Shown here one piece after another: positions 1 through 5,142 of a stretch of DNA of 5,142 nucleotides (the first letter of the stretch is position 1; the number at the start of each line of letters is the position of its first letter). The translations under genes were made by a program, and so were the position numbers. This DNA is from an uncultured Clostridia bacterium (lineage in GTDB: Bacteria > Bacillota > Clostridia > Christensenellales > Borkfalkiaceae): the NCBI GenBank assembly GCA_944369635.1, contig CALVXL010000036.1, forward strand, positions 1 through 5,142. The letters run 5' to 3'. Under the pieces are notes generated by a model. That model had not been told where the DNA came from. It did no database searches and was given only the letters and a program-made list of their open reading frames with translations.

Positions 1-90
1 GGTAGCAAGTAAACGGTGCGGGACTGGCAGGTCGTTTAAATACGCATTTATGCGTATGCCGGAATAGTTAGGGCTTATTGCCCGAAAATG
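1..90. other. Left-edge non-coding stretch with two short hairpins
   Basis: I see no supportable gene here. A perfect dyad lies at 40-57 (8-base arms 40-47 and 50-57, which would fold as a stem with a small TTTA loop). A second small hairpin, GGGC-TTATT-GCCC, lies at 71-83. Both come just before the terminator at 91-126. One plus-strand frame is open from the edge at base 2 to a TAG at 65-67, about 21 codons, so this could be the tail of a gene entering from the left. The peptide is too short to recognise. Alternatively it is the 3' part of a structured RNA cut by the window edge. It shows no tRNA T-arm, tmRNA end or other RNA signature that I know. Confidence 0.3.
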
Positions 91-126
91 AAAAACCACC
101 AGCTAGGCTGGTGGATATTTATTTAT
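91..126. terminator. Rho-independent terminator, probably bidirectional
   Basis: A perfect 8-bp GC-rich stem (CCACCAGC at 96-103, GCTGGTGG at 107-114) closes on a TAG loop. Read on the minus strand it is followed by TTTTTCATTTT (95 down to 85), a good U-tract, so it should end the transcript of the XRE gene whose stop is about 85 bases upstream. Read on the plus strand it is followed by the T-rich ATATTTATTTAT, so it could also end a transcript entering from the left edge. Confidence 0.75.
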
Positions 127-198
127 AAACACGCCGTGAAGAAAGCGCCTGTCTTAAAAGAAATTACAGGGGATGCGATATCGATAATTTTCTTCGGG

Positions 199-414
199 TC
201 AGATGTCCTTTTTGCCGATGAGGAAATCCATGGAAACATCGTATATCTCCGCCAGGCGGATAAAGTTTTTCAAATTAGGAACGGCTATGCCTCGTTCATA
301 AGCCTGGTAGGACTGATAAGTTATTCCCAACTTGTCCGCGATTTCCTTTTGCGTATAGCCGTAATCTTTTCTTAAAGTTTTCAGATTCTCTGATAATTTC
401 TTAAACTCTTCCAT
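199..414 (-). CDS. Small XRE-family HTH transcriptional regulator
   Basis: This 71-residue protein is essentially a bare Cro/C1-type helix-turn-helix domain with no effector or dimerisation domain. Helix 1 is near residues 4-18. The HTH core is TQKEIADKLG (21-30) followed by the recognition helix TYQSYQAYERG (32-42). The conserved P-N-L start of helix 4 is at 46-48, and the final helix ends in DFLIG (63-67). The ATG at 414 is well supported: AGAAGG lies 7 bases upstream (minus strand, 428 to 423), and the promoter at 438-467 would give a leader of only about 17 bases. It is divergent from the membrane-protein gene at 503, and two related dyads lie between them. By analogy with phage and plasmid repressors of this size, I infer that it binds those dyads, represses the membrane-protein gene and controls its own expression. 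The family call is firm; the target is inferred from position and symmetry. Confidence 0.93.
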   Translation of the reverse strand: MEEFKKLSENLKTLRKDYGYTQKEIADKLGITYQSYQAYERGIAVPNLKNFIRLAEIYDVSMDFLIGKKDI

Positions 415-432
415 CGGTTTACCTTCTTTTAG

Positions 433-462
433 TTGACATTATACAGTTTATAGCTGTATAAT
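433..462 (+). promoter_or_regulatory. Sigma-A-type promoter for the small membrane-protein gene
   Basis: A perfect -35 TTGACA (433-438) and a perfect -10 TATAAT (457-462) are separated by 18 bp. The predicted start of transcription is near 469, giving a leader of about 34 bases before the ATG at 503. The 11-base arms of the dyad at 436-464 cover the end of the -35 and all of the -10, so a bound repressor would block RNA polymerase here. Two consensus hexamers suggest a strong promoter that would need to be held off. Confidence 0.85.
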
Positions 463-464
463 GT
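436..464. promoter_or_regulatory. Operator O1: 29-bp perfect dyad between divergent promoters
   Basis: The arms ACATTATACAG (436-446) and CTGTATAATGT (454-464) are exact reverse complements, 11 bases each, around a 7-base centre. The inner 15 bases, ACAGTTTATAGCTGT (443-457), match the second dyad at 472-486 at 13 of 15 positions. This implies a regulator half-site of ACAGTT type, bound by a symmetric dimer. Part of the long symmetry comes from the -10 hexamers of the two opposed promoters. Binding by the divergent XRE protein is inferred from position. Confidence 0.8.
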
Positions 465-467
465 AAA
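438..467 (-). promoter_or_regulatory. Sigma-A-type promoter for the XRE regulator gene
   Basis: Read on the minus strand, TTTACA (467 to 462) and a perfect TATAAT (443 to 438) are separated by 18 bp. The predicted start is near 431, just upstream of the AGAAGG ribosome binding site. Its -10 overlaps the -35 of the plus-strand promoter by one base, and its -35 overlaps the other's -10 by one base. The two promoters therefore occupy nearly the same 35 bp on opposite strands, and two polymerases cannot bind at once. Confidence 0.8.
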
Positions 468-471
468 AAAT

Positions 472-486
472 ACAGTTAATAACTGT
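472..486. promoter_or_regulatory. Operator O2: second copy of the ACAGTTnATAnCTGT dyad
   Basis: ACAGTTAATAACTGT is a perfect 15-bp palindrome (7-base arms about a single A). It is the same motif as the centre of O1, with centres 29 bp apart (450 and 479). It lies just downstream of the predicted plus-strand start site near 469, and upstream of the minus-strand -35. A protein bound only here would hinder the membrane-protein transcript without covering the regulator's promoter hexamers. In RNA the same bases can form a 6-bp hairpin close to the 5' end of the leader. Confidence 0.75.
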
Positions 487-502
487 GCGATGGAGGTTTT
501 TT

Positions 503-847
503 ATGGTTATCGTGGATCTGATGATTACTTTAGCGGTATATTTGGTGTTTCCTTTAATTTATGTGAAGGTACACGGCAAAATCGAGCGCAAAAAGGCAAA
601 GAAGCTTGCAATCCGGAATTCCGTCTTATGTTGCGTGTTGTTTTTTGTGTTCAGGGCAATCGTCTCCGGGGGAGCGGAAGTGTATTTTTCCGTACCCGTT
701 GCGTTTTTCTATTATTTTATCAATAAAAAAATTCTGGAAGACAGGCAGACTGCGCGGGAAAAAGACGAAAATAAGGAGGAAGAGGCAAAAAAGGCGGACG
801 ATAAAGTCGCGGCATACGGAAACGGTGCGGCAGAAAGACAGGATTAA
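503..847 (+). CDS. Small three-helix membrane protein, function unknown
   Basis: I do not recognise this 114-residue protein. Hydrophobic segments lie near residues 2-23, 40-55 and 57-74. A strongly basic loop (R29-K-K-A-K-K34, R38) separates the first two, and the last 40 residues form a charged, low-complexity tail rich in E, K and D. By the positive-inside rule the basic loop and the tail would be cytoplasmic and the N-terminus outside. The ATG at 503 is chosen because GGAGG (492-496) sits 6 bases upstream. The in-frame GTG at 485 lies inside operator O2 and has no ribosome binding site. It is transcribed divergently from the XRE regulator through a consensus promoter overlaid by O1, so it is probably the regulator's main target. 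It could be a small toxin-like or immunity-like membrane protein, or a membrane stress protein, but the sequence does not decide between these. Confidence 0.8.
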   Translation: MVIVDLMITLAVYLVFPLIYVKVHGKIERKKAKKLAIRNSVLCCVLFFVFRAIVSGGAEVYFSVPVAFFYYFINKKILEDRQTAREKDENKEEEAKKADDKVAAYGNGAAERQD

Positions 848-857
848 ATATCGCAAA

Positions 858-872
858 ACGGGCTTTGCCCGT
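858..872. other. Small hairpin after the membrane-protein gene
   Basis: ACGGGC-TTT-GCCCGT forms a 6-bp stem starting 10 bases after the stop codon at 845-847. On the plus strand no T-tract follows, so it is a poor terminator for that gene. It might instead protect the 3' end of the transcript. On the minus strand it is followed by TTTTGCG, so it could act as a weak backup to the terminator at 886-922. Confidence 0.45.
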
Positions 873-885
873 AGCAGGGCGCGTT

Positions 886-922
886 GCAATATAAAACGCG
901 GCGCAGAATCATCTGCGCCGCG
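886..922 (-). terminator. Rho-independent terminator of the metallophosphoesterase gene
   Basis: Perfect 11-base arms (897-907 and 912-922, core GCGGCGCAGA) close on a 4-base loop. On the minus strand the stem is followed by TTTTATATTGC. It lies about 40 bases beyond the phosphoesterase stop codon at 964-966. On the plus strand the stem is followed by AAAGGG, so it should not terminate efficiently in that direction. Confidence 0.82.
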
Positions 923-963
923 AAAGGGAACTTCTTATGTGAGTTTCCGTAACAAAGACTGTT

Positions 964-2256
964 TTAAGCGAACGTGCGGGGAAGAACGTACTGCGCGTCT
1001 GTCAGCCACATTTTGTTTTCAAATTCCCTGCCTCGCACGGTGAAGTAGTCTTCAAAGACTTCCACAAACAGTCCCTGGCTGCCCGGATAATGTCCGCCGC
1101 CGCCTTCGCCCTGCCAGAGATAGCCTACGGAAGCGGTGTTGAAATAATTGGCGTCCTTGCCGTTTCCGAACAATGCCGGACTTTCGCTTTCAAGATGCCA
1201 GTGCGTGTGCCCCGTGAAAAACGTCACGTTGGTATGGTTTTTCAGAATTTGACGCAGGCGCAGATCTTCGTCGGAGTATAAGCCGTACCATGTTTGCGAA
1301 AGCGATTCCAAGGTTCCCGATACCGTGTTTTTGAGCGGTTGATGTAAAAACAGAAACACGGTCGTTTTATCGTCGGTCGCTTCCAGTTCTTTTTCCAGCC
1401 AGTCGAGCTGTTCGCGCCCGAGTTCGGCATATACGCCGACTTGCGCGCTTTCCCGAACGGAGCCGAGAACGATGAATTTCATGCCGCTTATTTCCACAGT
1501 ATAATAGGGAGCGTTCTGCCCCGTATATTTTTCATAGAGTGCGAGCATTTCCGCGTACGTTTGCTTGTTGTAGGATTCGTGATTGCCGATCGCATAATAA
1601 AGATCGGGCTTCTCGTTTCCGTAAACGCGGTTGACGATGGAAGCCATGTCCTGATATTCCGATTCGGTGCCGTGTTCGGTCATGTCGCCGACGATGAAGA
1701 TGCCCGACGTTGCGGGAGAAAGCTCCTTGATCTGGCGGAAAGCGTTTTCCGTGCGGATGGTTTGCTGCGTGCCGTTATATCCCAGTTGAAAATCGCTGAT
1801 CACCTGAAATTCGAACAGTTTTTCGCTGCGGTCAAGCGCGGGGAGTTTTGCCGCCGTCGTTTCCAGCTTTACGTCGTGAAACCATGTTTCCGCGATGATT
1901 TCTTCCGCTTCTTCGGGAACGTATGTATTGGGCGGCAAGTCGTAAACGTAACTGTCGCCGTCGGCGGGGAGGGAGGCGATTTTCGTGAAATTTTCCAACG
2001 GCTTTCCGTCTGCGCCCCAATAAAGCGCGTATTCCGTAAGCCCTTTGCTGCTTTCGGGGGAAGAAAAAGTAATTTTTCTTACGGCGTCGTAACCCGAAAT
2101 CGCCGAGGCAATATAAGAAAGATCTTTCACCGCATATTCGCTGACTTCCGGTTGTTGCGCGGGAGGCGTCGAGGGCTGACTTTCGCTGTCTTTGCAGGCG
2201 GGAAAGAGGGTTGCGGCGATTGCGCATAACAACAGCAGTGCGAGAAATTTTTTCAT
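964..2256 (-). CDS. Secreted lipoprotein metallophosphoesterase (calcineurin-like)
   Basis: This 430-residue protein begins with a lipoprotein signal peptide: KK at 2-3, a hydrophobic run at 4-18, and LFPAC with the lipidated cysteine at 21. A Ser/Pro/Gln-rich linker follows (24-38). Residues about 45-140 look like a beta-rich domain, possibly fibronectin-III-like; this is uncertain. The metallophosphoesterase core spans about 148-405 and has the family motifs in order: D155-F-Q157, G190-D191, G224-N-H226-E, H305, and G349-H-T-H352. These ligate two metal ions for phosphate-ester hydrolysis. Motif I has Gln where classical members have His (DxH). The protein should act on the outer face of the membrane; its substrate is unknown and could be a nucleotide, a phospholipid or another phosphoester. 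The ATG at 2256 has AAGGAG 7 bases upstream. The gene has its own likely promoter, and terminators lie on both sides, so it is probably monocistronic. Confidence 0.92.
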   Translation of the reverse strand: MKKFLALLLLCAIAATLFPACKDSESQPSTPPAQQPEVSEYAVKDLSYIASAISGYDAVRKITFSSPESSKGLTEYALYWGADGKPLENFTKIASLPADGDSYVYDLPPNTYVPEEAEEIIAETWFHDVKLETTAAKLPALDRSEKLFEFQVISDFQLGYNGTQQTIRTENAFRQIKELSPATSGIFIVGDMTEHGTESEYQDMASIVNRVYGNEKPDLYYAIGNHESYNKQTYAEMLALYEKYTGQNAPYYTVEISGMKFIVLGSVRESAQVGVYAELGREQLDWLEKELEATDDKTTVFLFLHQPLKNTVSGTLESLSQTWYGLYSDEDLRLRQILKNHTNVTFFTGHTHWHLESESPALFGNGKDANYFNTASVGYLWQGEGGGGHYPGSQGLFVEVFEDYFTVRGREFENKMWLTDAQYVLPRTFA

Positions 2257-2291
2257 GTTTTTTCTCCTTGCGCGTATATTCTTATAAAATC

Positions 2292-2297
2292 ATTATA
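2292..2297 (-). promoter_or_regulatory. Probable -10 element for the metallophosphoesterase gene
   Basis: A perfect TATAAT, followed by G, reads on the minus strand from 2297 to 2292. This predicts a start near 2285 and a leader of about 28 bases that includes AAGGAG. No good -35 lies 16-18 bp upstream, so the promoter may be weak or need an activator. The ychF terminator just upstream supports separate initiation here. Confidence 0.45.
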
Positions 2298-2357
2298 GAA
2301 TCATCGTTGCCGAAAAAACATAACAAAAGTGCTGAGATGCATAACGGAAATGTTTTT

Positions 2358-2399
2358 TGAAAGAAAACGCCCCGCCGCGCATTTTGCGCGGCGGGGCGT
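2358..2399 (-). terminator. Strong Rho-independent terminator of ychF
   Basis: Perfect 15-base arms (2367-2381 and 2385-2399, core GCCCCGCCGCGC) enclose a TTT loop. On the minus strand the stem is followed by TTTCTTTC. It begins 23 bases beyond the ychF stop codon (2422-2424). On the plus strand it is followed by A-rich sequence, so it works in one direction. It insulates the phosphoesterase gene from ychF. Confidence 0.88.
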
Positions 2400-2421
2400 A
2401 AAAATAGGAAACAAAAGTTTA

Positions 2422-3522
2422 TTACACGTTAAAGCGGAAGAGCACCACGTCGCCGTCCTTGATGACGTAATCTTTTCCTTCGGAACGCACCTTGCCTTTT
2501 TCCTTGCAGGCGTTAAAGCTGCCGAGCTCCACCAGCACGTCGTAATCCACGATCTCCGCGCGGATAAAGCCCTTTTCGAAATCGGAGTGAATTTTTCCCG
2601 CCGCCTGCGGCGCCTTTGTGCCTTCCTTGATCGTCCAGGCGCGCACTTCTTTTTCGCCCGCCGTAAGGTAGGAAATAAGCCCCAGAAGCTTATACGAAGC
2701 CTTGACAAGCCTGTCGAGACCGCTTTCCTTCAAGCCGAGTTCCGTCAAAAACATCGCCTGTTCCTCGGCATCGAGCATGGAAAGTTCTTCTTCGGTCTTC
2801 GCGCAGATGACGATATATTCGCTGCCCTCGCTTTTCGCAAAGTTTTTGACCTGCAACGCGTAGGGAATGTCTTCCGCTTCCTTGCCCATGTCCGCTTCGG
2901 AAATATTCGCGGCGTAAATCACGGGTTTGTTGGTCAAAAGGAACAGGGAATCGTAAAATTCCTTTTCCTCTTCGTCGGCAACGGGAACGCTGCGCGCCGC
3001 CTTGCCGCTTTCGAGGTGCTTTTTCAGTTTTTCCAGCCGCTCGGCTTCGATCTTGTATTTTTTGTCGCCCGTCTTGATCATGGAAAAAGCCTTGTCGTAA
3101 CGTTTGTTTACGCTTTCTATATCGGCAAAGATCAGTTCGAGGTCAATCGTTTCGATGTCGCGCAAAGGATCCACGGTGTTGTCCACGTGCGTGATGTTTT
3201 CGTCGTCGAAGCAGCGCACTACGTGAACGATGGCGTCGCATTCGCGGACATTCGCCAGAAATTTATTGCCCAGCCCTTCGCCTTTGGACGCGCCTTTGAC
3301 CAAACCCGCAATGTCCACGAATTCAATGACGGCGGGGGTGATTTTTTTGGTGTTATACATTTTGCCGAGTACGTTCAGCCTTTCGTCGGGAACGGCGACG
3401 ATGCCCACGTTCGGTTCGATGGTGCAGAAGGGATAATTTGCGCATTCCGCCCCCGCGTGCGTGATCGCGTTGAAGAGCGTCGATTTGCCTACGTTGGGCA
3501 GACCCACTACGCCGAGTTTCAT
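2422..3522 (-). CDS. ychF: Ribosome-associated NTPase YchF (OLA1 family)
   Basis: This is a complete 366-residue YchF, the usual length for the family. The G1/P-loop is GLPNVGKST (7-15), G3 is DIAGL (70-74) and G4 is NISE (206-209). The NxxE form of G4, in place of NKxD, is the YchF hallmark linked to a preference for ATP over GTP. The hydrophobic residue after G3 (L74) fits a HAS-type NTPase that lacks the catalytic Gln. The helical insert is about 115-190, and the C-terminal TGS domain about 283-366, ending DGDVVLFRFNV. Known members bind ribosomes and ribosomal subunits and influence stress responses and initiation fidelity. The ATG at 3522 is supported by AAAGGAG 7 bases upstream. The gene is divergent from argS and followed by a very strong terminator, so it is probably monocistronic. 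No catalytic motif is missing. Confidence 0.98.
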   Translation of the reverse strand: MKLGVVGLPNVGKSTLFNAITHAGAECANYPFCTIEPNVGIVAVPDERLNVLGKMYNTKKITPAVIEFVDIAGLVKGASKGEGLGNKFLANVRECDAIVHVVRCFDDENITHVDNTVDPLRDIETIDLELIFADIESVNKRYDKAFSMIKTGDKKYKIEAERLEKLKKHLESGKAARSVPVADEEEKEFYDSLFLLTNKPVIYAANISEADMGKEAEDIPYALQVKNFAKSEGSEYIVICAKTEEELSMLDAEEQAMFLTELGLKESGLDRLVKASYKLLGLISYLTAGEKEVRAWTIKEGTKAPQAAGKIHSDFEKGFIRAEIVDYDVLVELGSFNACKEKGKVRSEGKDYVIKDGDVVLFRFNV

Positions 3523-3572
3523 TTTATTTCTCCTTTTCGCTTTTTAAGGGTATTTTTCTTTTACAATTGTCT

Positions 3573-3601
3573 ATTATACTGCAAAAGGCGTAAAAATACA
3601 A
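3573..3601 (-). promoter_or_regulatory. Probable promoter of ychF
   Basis: On the minus strand a perfect TATAAT (3578 to 3573) is preceded, after 17 bp, by TTGTAT (3601 to 3596), a weak -35 that matches the consensus only at TTG. The predicted start is near 3566, giving a leader of about 43 bases. It stands back to back with the argS promoter, with 10 bp between the two -35 hexamers. Confidence 0.55.
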
Positions 3602-3611
3602 GTTTTTTGAT

Positions 3612-3640
3612 TTGCAAACGGTAAAATTTTGTGGTATGAT
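3612..3640 (+). promoter_or_regulatory. Probable extended -10 promoter of argS
   Basis: TTGCAA (3612-3617) and TATGAT (3635-3640) are separated by 17 bp, and TGG directly precedes the -10, giving an extended -10 (TGnTATGAT). The predicted start is near 3647. The leader of about 44 bases is far too short for a T-box riboswitch, which many Firmicute aminoacyl-tRNA synthetase genes carry. Confidence 0.65.
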
Positions 3641-3690
3641 ATTTACGAAAAAATACGCGCTTTTCTGTTCGGCGCACATAAGAGGATAAA

Positions 3691-5142
3691 ATGGATTATA
3701 AATCGTATATCGCGCAAAGACTGAAAATAGAAAATATGGATGAACAATCGGTCGCGGGCATGCTGGAAGTTCCGCCGACCAACGACATGGGGGATTACGC
3801 CCTGCCGTGTTTCCGCCTTGCAAAAGTTTTGAGAAAATCGCCCGCTCTCATCGCGAGCGAACTGGCCGCTTCTTTTCCCCGCGACGGAATTATTTCCGAA
3901 GTTACGGCGGTGAACGGCTATCTCAATTTTAAGGTCGACCGCGTGGGGTATGCCGAAGCCACTTTGGCGGAAGTGCTGCATAAGGGCGAAAAATACGGTT
4001 CGTCCGATATCGGCGGAGGAAAGACAATCTGTATCGATTATTCTTCCATCAACATCGCCAAACCCTTTCACATCGGGCATCTTTCCACCACCGTCATCGG
4101 CAGCGCGCTTTATAAAATTTTGCAATTTTCCGGGTATAAAGTCGTGGGAATCAATCACCTCGGCGATTACGGCACGCAGTTCGGAAAACTCATCGTCGCA
4201 TATAAGCGTTGGGGCGATAAGGAAAAAATCGAAAAGGGCAAGCTCCGCGAACTCATGCGGATCTATGTTAAATTTCACGAAGAAGCGGAAAAGCATCCCG
4301 AACTCGAAGACGAAGCGCGGCATTATTTCAAGTTGATCGAGGACGGCGACAAGGAGGCGAACGAGCTTTTCTGCTGGTTTAAAGAACTCACTTTACAGGA
4401 GGTGCAGAAGATTTACGACCGCCTGAACGTGAAATTCGATTCGTATGCGGGGGAGAGTTTTTACAACGACAAAATGCAGCCCATCATAGACGAGCTGAAG
4501 GAAAAGGGGTTGCTTAAAATCAGCGACGGCGCGGCGATCGTCGATCTGGAAGCATACGGCATGCCGCCCTGCCTGATTTTGAAAAAAGACGGCTCGTCCC
4601 TTTACGCCACCCGCGACATGGCGGCGGCGGTGTACCGTAAAAAGACGTATGACTTTTATAAATGCCTGTACGTGGTGGCCTATCAGCAGGATTTGCATTT
4701 CAGGCAGTTTTTCAAAGTGCTCGAGCTCATGGGCAAAGAATGGGCGAAAGATCTGGTGCACGTGTCGTACGGCATGGTTTCCATGGAGGACGGTGCCATG
4801 AGCACCCGCACGGGCAAGGTCGTCTTTTTGGAGGACGTGCTCGATAAATGCGTGGAAAAAGCGGGTGCCGTCATAGAGGAAAAGAACGTCGCCCTGGAAA
4901 ATAAGGACGAGATTGCCCGCCAGGTCGGCACGGGCGCGGTGATTTTCAGTGCGCTTTACAACAATAAGATCAAAGACATCGTGTTCAGTTTCGACAAGGT
5001 GCTGAATTTCGACGGCGAAACCTGTCCGTACGTGCAGTATACCGGAGCACGTTGCAACAGCGTGCTCAAAAAAGGCGGGGACATAGGCGAATATAAAGTG
5101 GAAAATCTCACCGATGAAGAATATGCCCTCGTTGCGCTTTTG
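3691..5142 (+). CDS. argS: Arginyl-tRNA synthetase, 3' end cut by the window
   Basis: The open frame gives 484 codons and runs off the right edge without a stop. ArgS is usually about 550-580 residues, so part of the C-terminal DALR anticodon-binding domain is missing. It charges tRNA-Arg with arginine in the cytoplasm; ArgS enzymes need the tRNA present for amino-acid activation. Residues about 1-115 are the N-terminal tRNA-recognition domain specific to ArgS. The class I Rossmann catalytic domain follows, with KPFHIGH (HIGH at 127-130) and NHLGDYG (155-161). The second signature is degenerate, AMSTRTGK (369-376), in place of KMSKS, as is common in ArgS. The ATG at 3691 follows AGAGG (3681-3685) at 5 bases. 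It is divergent from ychF with its own promoter, and no frameshift is visible. Confidence 0.97.
   Translation, partial: MDYKSYIAQRLKIENMDEQSVAGMLEVPPTNDMGDYALPCFRLAKVLRKSPALIASELAASFPRDGIISEVTAVNGYLNFKVDRVGYAEATLAEVLHKGEKYGSSDIGGGKTICIDYSSINIAKPFHIGHLSTTVIGSALYKILQFSGYKVVGINHLGDYGTQFGKLIVAYKRWGDKEKIEKGKLRELMRIYVKFHEEAEKHPELEDEARHYFKLIEDGDKEANELFCWFKELTLQEVQKIYDRLNVKFDSYAGESFYNDKMQPIIDELKEKGLLKISDGAAIVDLEAYGMPPCLILKKDGSSLYATRDMAAAVYRKKTYDFYKCLYVVAYQQDLHFRQFFKVLELMGKEWAKDLVHVSYGMVSMEDGAMSTRTGKVVFLEDVLDKCVEKAGAVIEEKNVALENKDEIARQVGTGAVIFSALYNNKIKDIVFSFDKVLNFDGETCPYVQYTGARCNSVLKKGGDIGEYKVENLTDEEYALVALL

Noticed and set aside
58..114. A tRNA-like start (GCCGGAATAG) followed by hairpins
   Set aside because: No T-arm, no matching acceptor strand and no plausible anticodon stem can be drawn; the last stem is a terminator.
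88..375. A 95-codon plus-strand open frame over the XRE gene
   Set aside because: It starts inside the terminator hairpin and is antisense to a convincing HTH protein.
490..726. An alternative 78-codon frame starting at the ATG at 490
   Set aside because: No ribosome binding site precedes it; GGAGG at 492-496 serves the ATG at 503 in the frame that encodes a coherent membrane protein.
927..947. An imperfect inverted repeat (GGAACT with AGTTTCC)
   Set aside because: Short, bulged, with a 9-base loop and no tract or partner site; it is within chance expectation.
606..1043. A 145-codon plus-strand open frame overlapping the membrane-protein gene
   Set aside because: It overlaps in another frame, is very rich in Arg, Lys and Cys, crosses two hairpins and lacks a ribosome binding site.
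1441..2229. A 262-codon plus-strand open frame antisense to the metallophosphoesterase
   Set aside because: It is a shadow of the phosphoesterase gene, whose motifs and signal peptide are clear, and has no start signal of its own.
2329..3624. A 431-codon plus-strand open frame antisense to ychF
   Set aside because: It mirrors the codon bias of ychF on the other strand, runs through the ychF terminator and has no ribosome binding site or recognisable domain; YchF itself is certain.
3647..3690. A T-box riboswitch upstream of argS
   Set aside because: The space between the promoter and the start codon is far too short, and no T-box sequence is present.
3643..4323. A 226-codon minus-strand open frame opposite argS
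   Set aside because: It is antisense to the ArgS N-terminal and catalytic regions, which are unmistakable, and covers the argS promoter leader.

Overview
The window looks like a piece of a chromosome from a Gram-positive, clostridia-like Firmicute of moderate GC. The signs are strong AAGGAG-type ribosome binding sites, sigma-A-type promoters with TTGACA/TATAAT-like hexamers, Rho-independent hairpin terminators, a lipoprotein signal peptide, and ArgS and YchF sequences of ordinary bacterial type. The lineage is inferred from style, not from a database match.

Layout, left to right. (1) Positions 1-198 hold no convincing gene, only a run of short hairpins ending in a terminator at 91-126. (2) Positions 199-847 form a small, visibly AT-richer two-gene cassette: a 71-residue XRE-family repressor on the minus strand, and divergent from it a 114-residue membrane protein of unknown function. 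Their shared intergenic region carries two face-to-face promoters of almost perfect mirror symmetry. A 29-bp dyad is centred on the overlap, and a second related 15-bp dyad lies in the leader of the membrane-protein gene. (3) Positions 848-963 separate convergent gene ends and contain a hairpin terminator for the minus strand. (4) Positions 964-2256 (minus) encode a secreted, lipid-anchored calcineurin-like metallophosphoesterase. (5) Positions 2257-2421 hold its promoter and the strong terminator of the next gene. (6) Positions 2422-3522 (minus) encode the ribosome-associated P-loop NTPase YchF. (7) Positions 3523-3690 hold back-to-back promoters. (8) From 3691 to the right edge (plus) runs argS, arginyl-tRNA synthetase, cut off before its anticodon-binding domain is complete.

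The ychF and argS genes are housekeeping translation genes transcribed apart from each other. The phosphoesterase is a separate unit, with its own promoter and with a terminator on each side. The part that best repays attention is the repressor/membrane-protein cassette. Its control region is read directly from the sequence and predicts an autoregulated, mutually exclusive switch. What the membrane protein does is not known.
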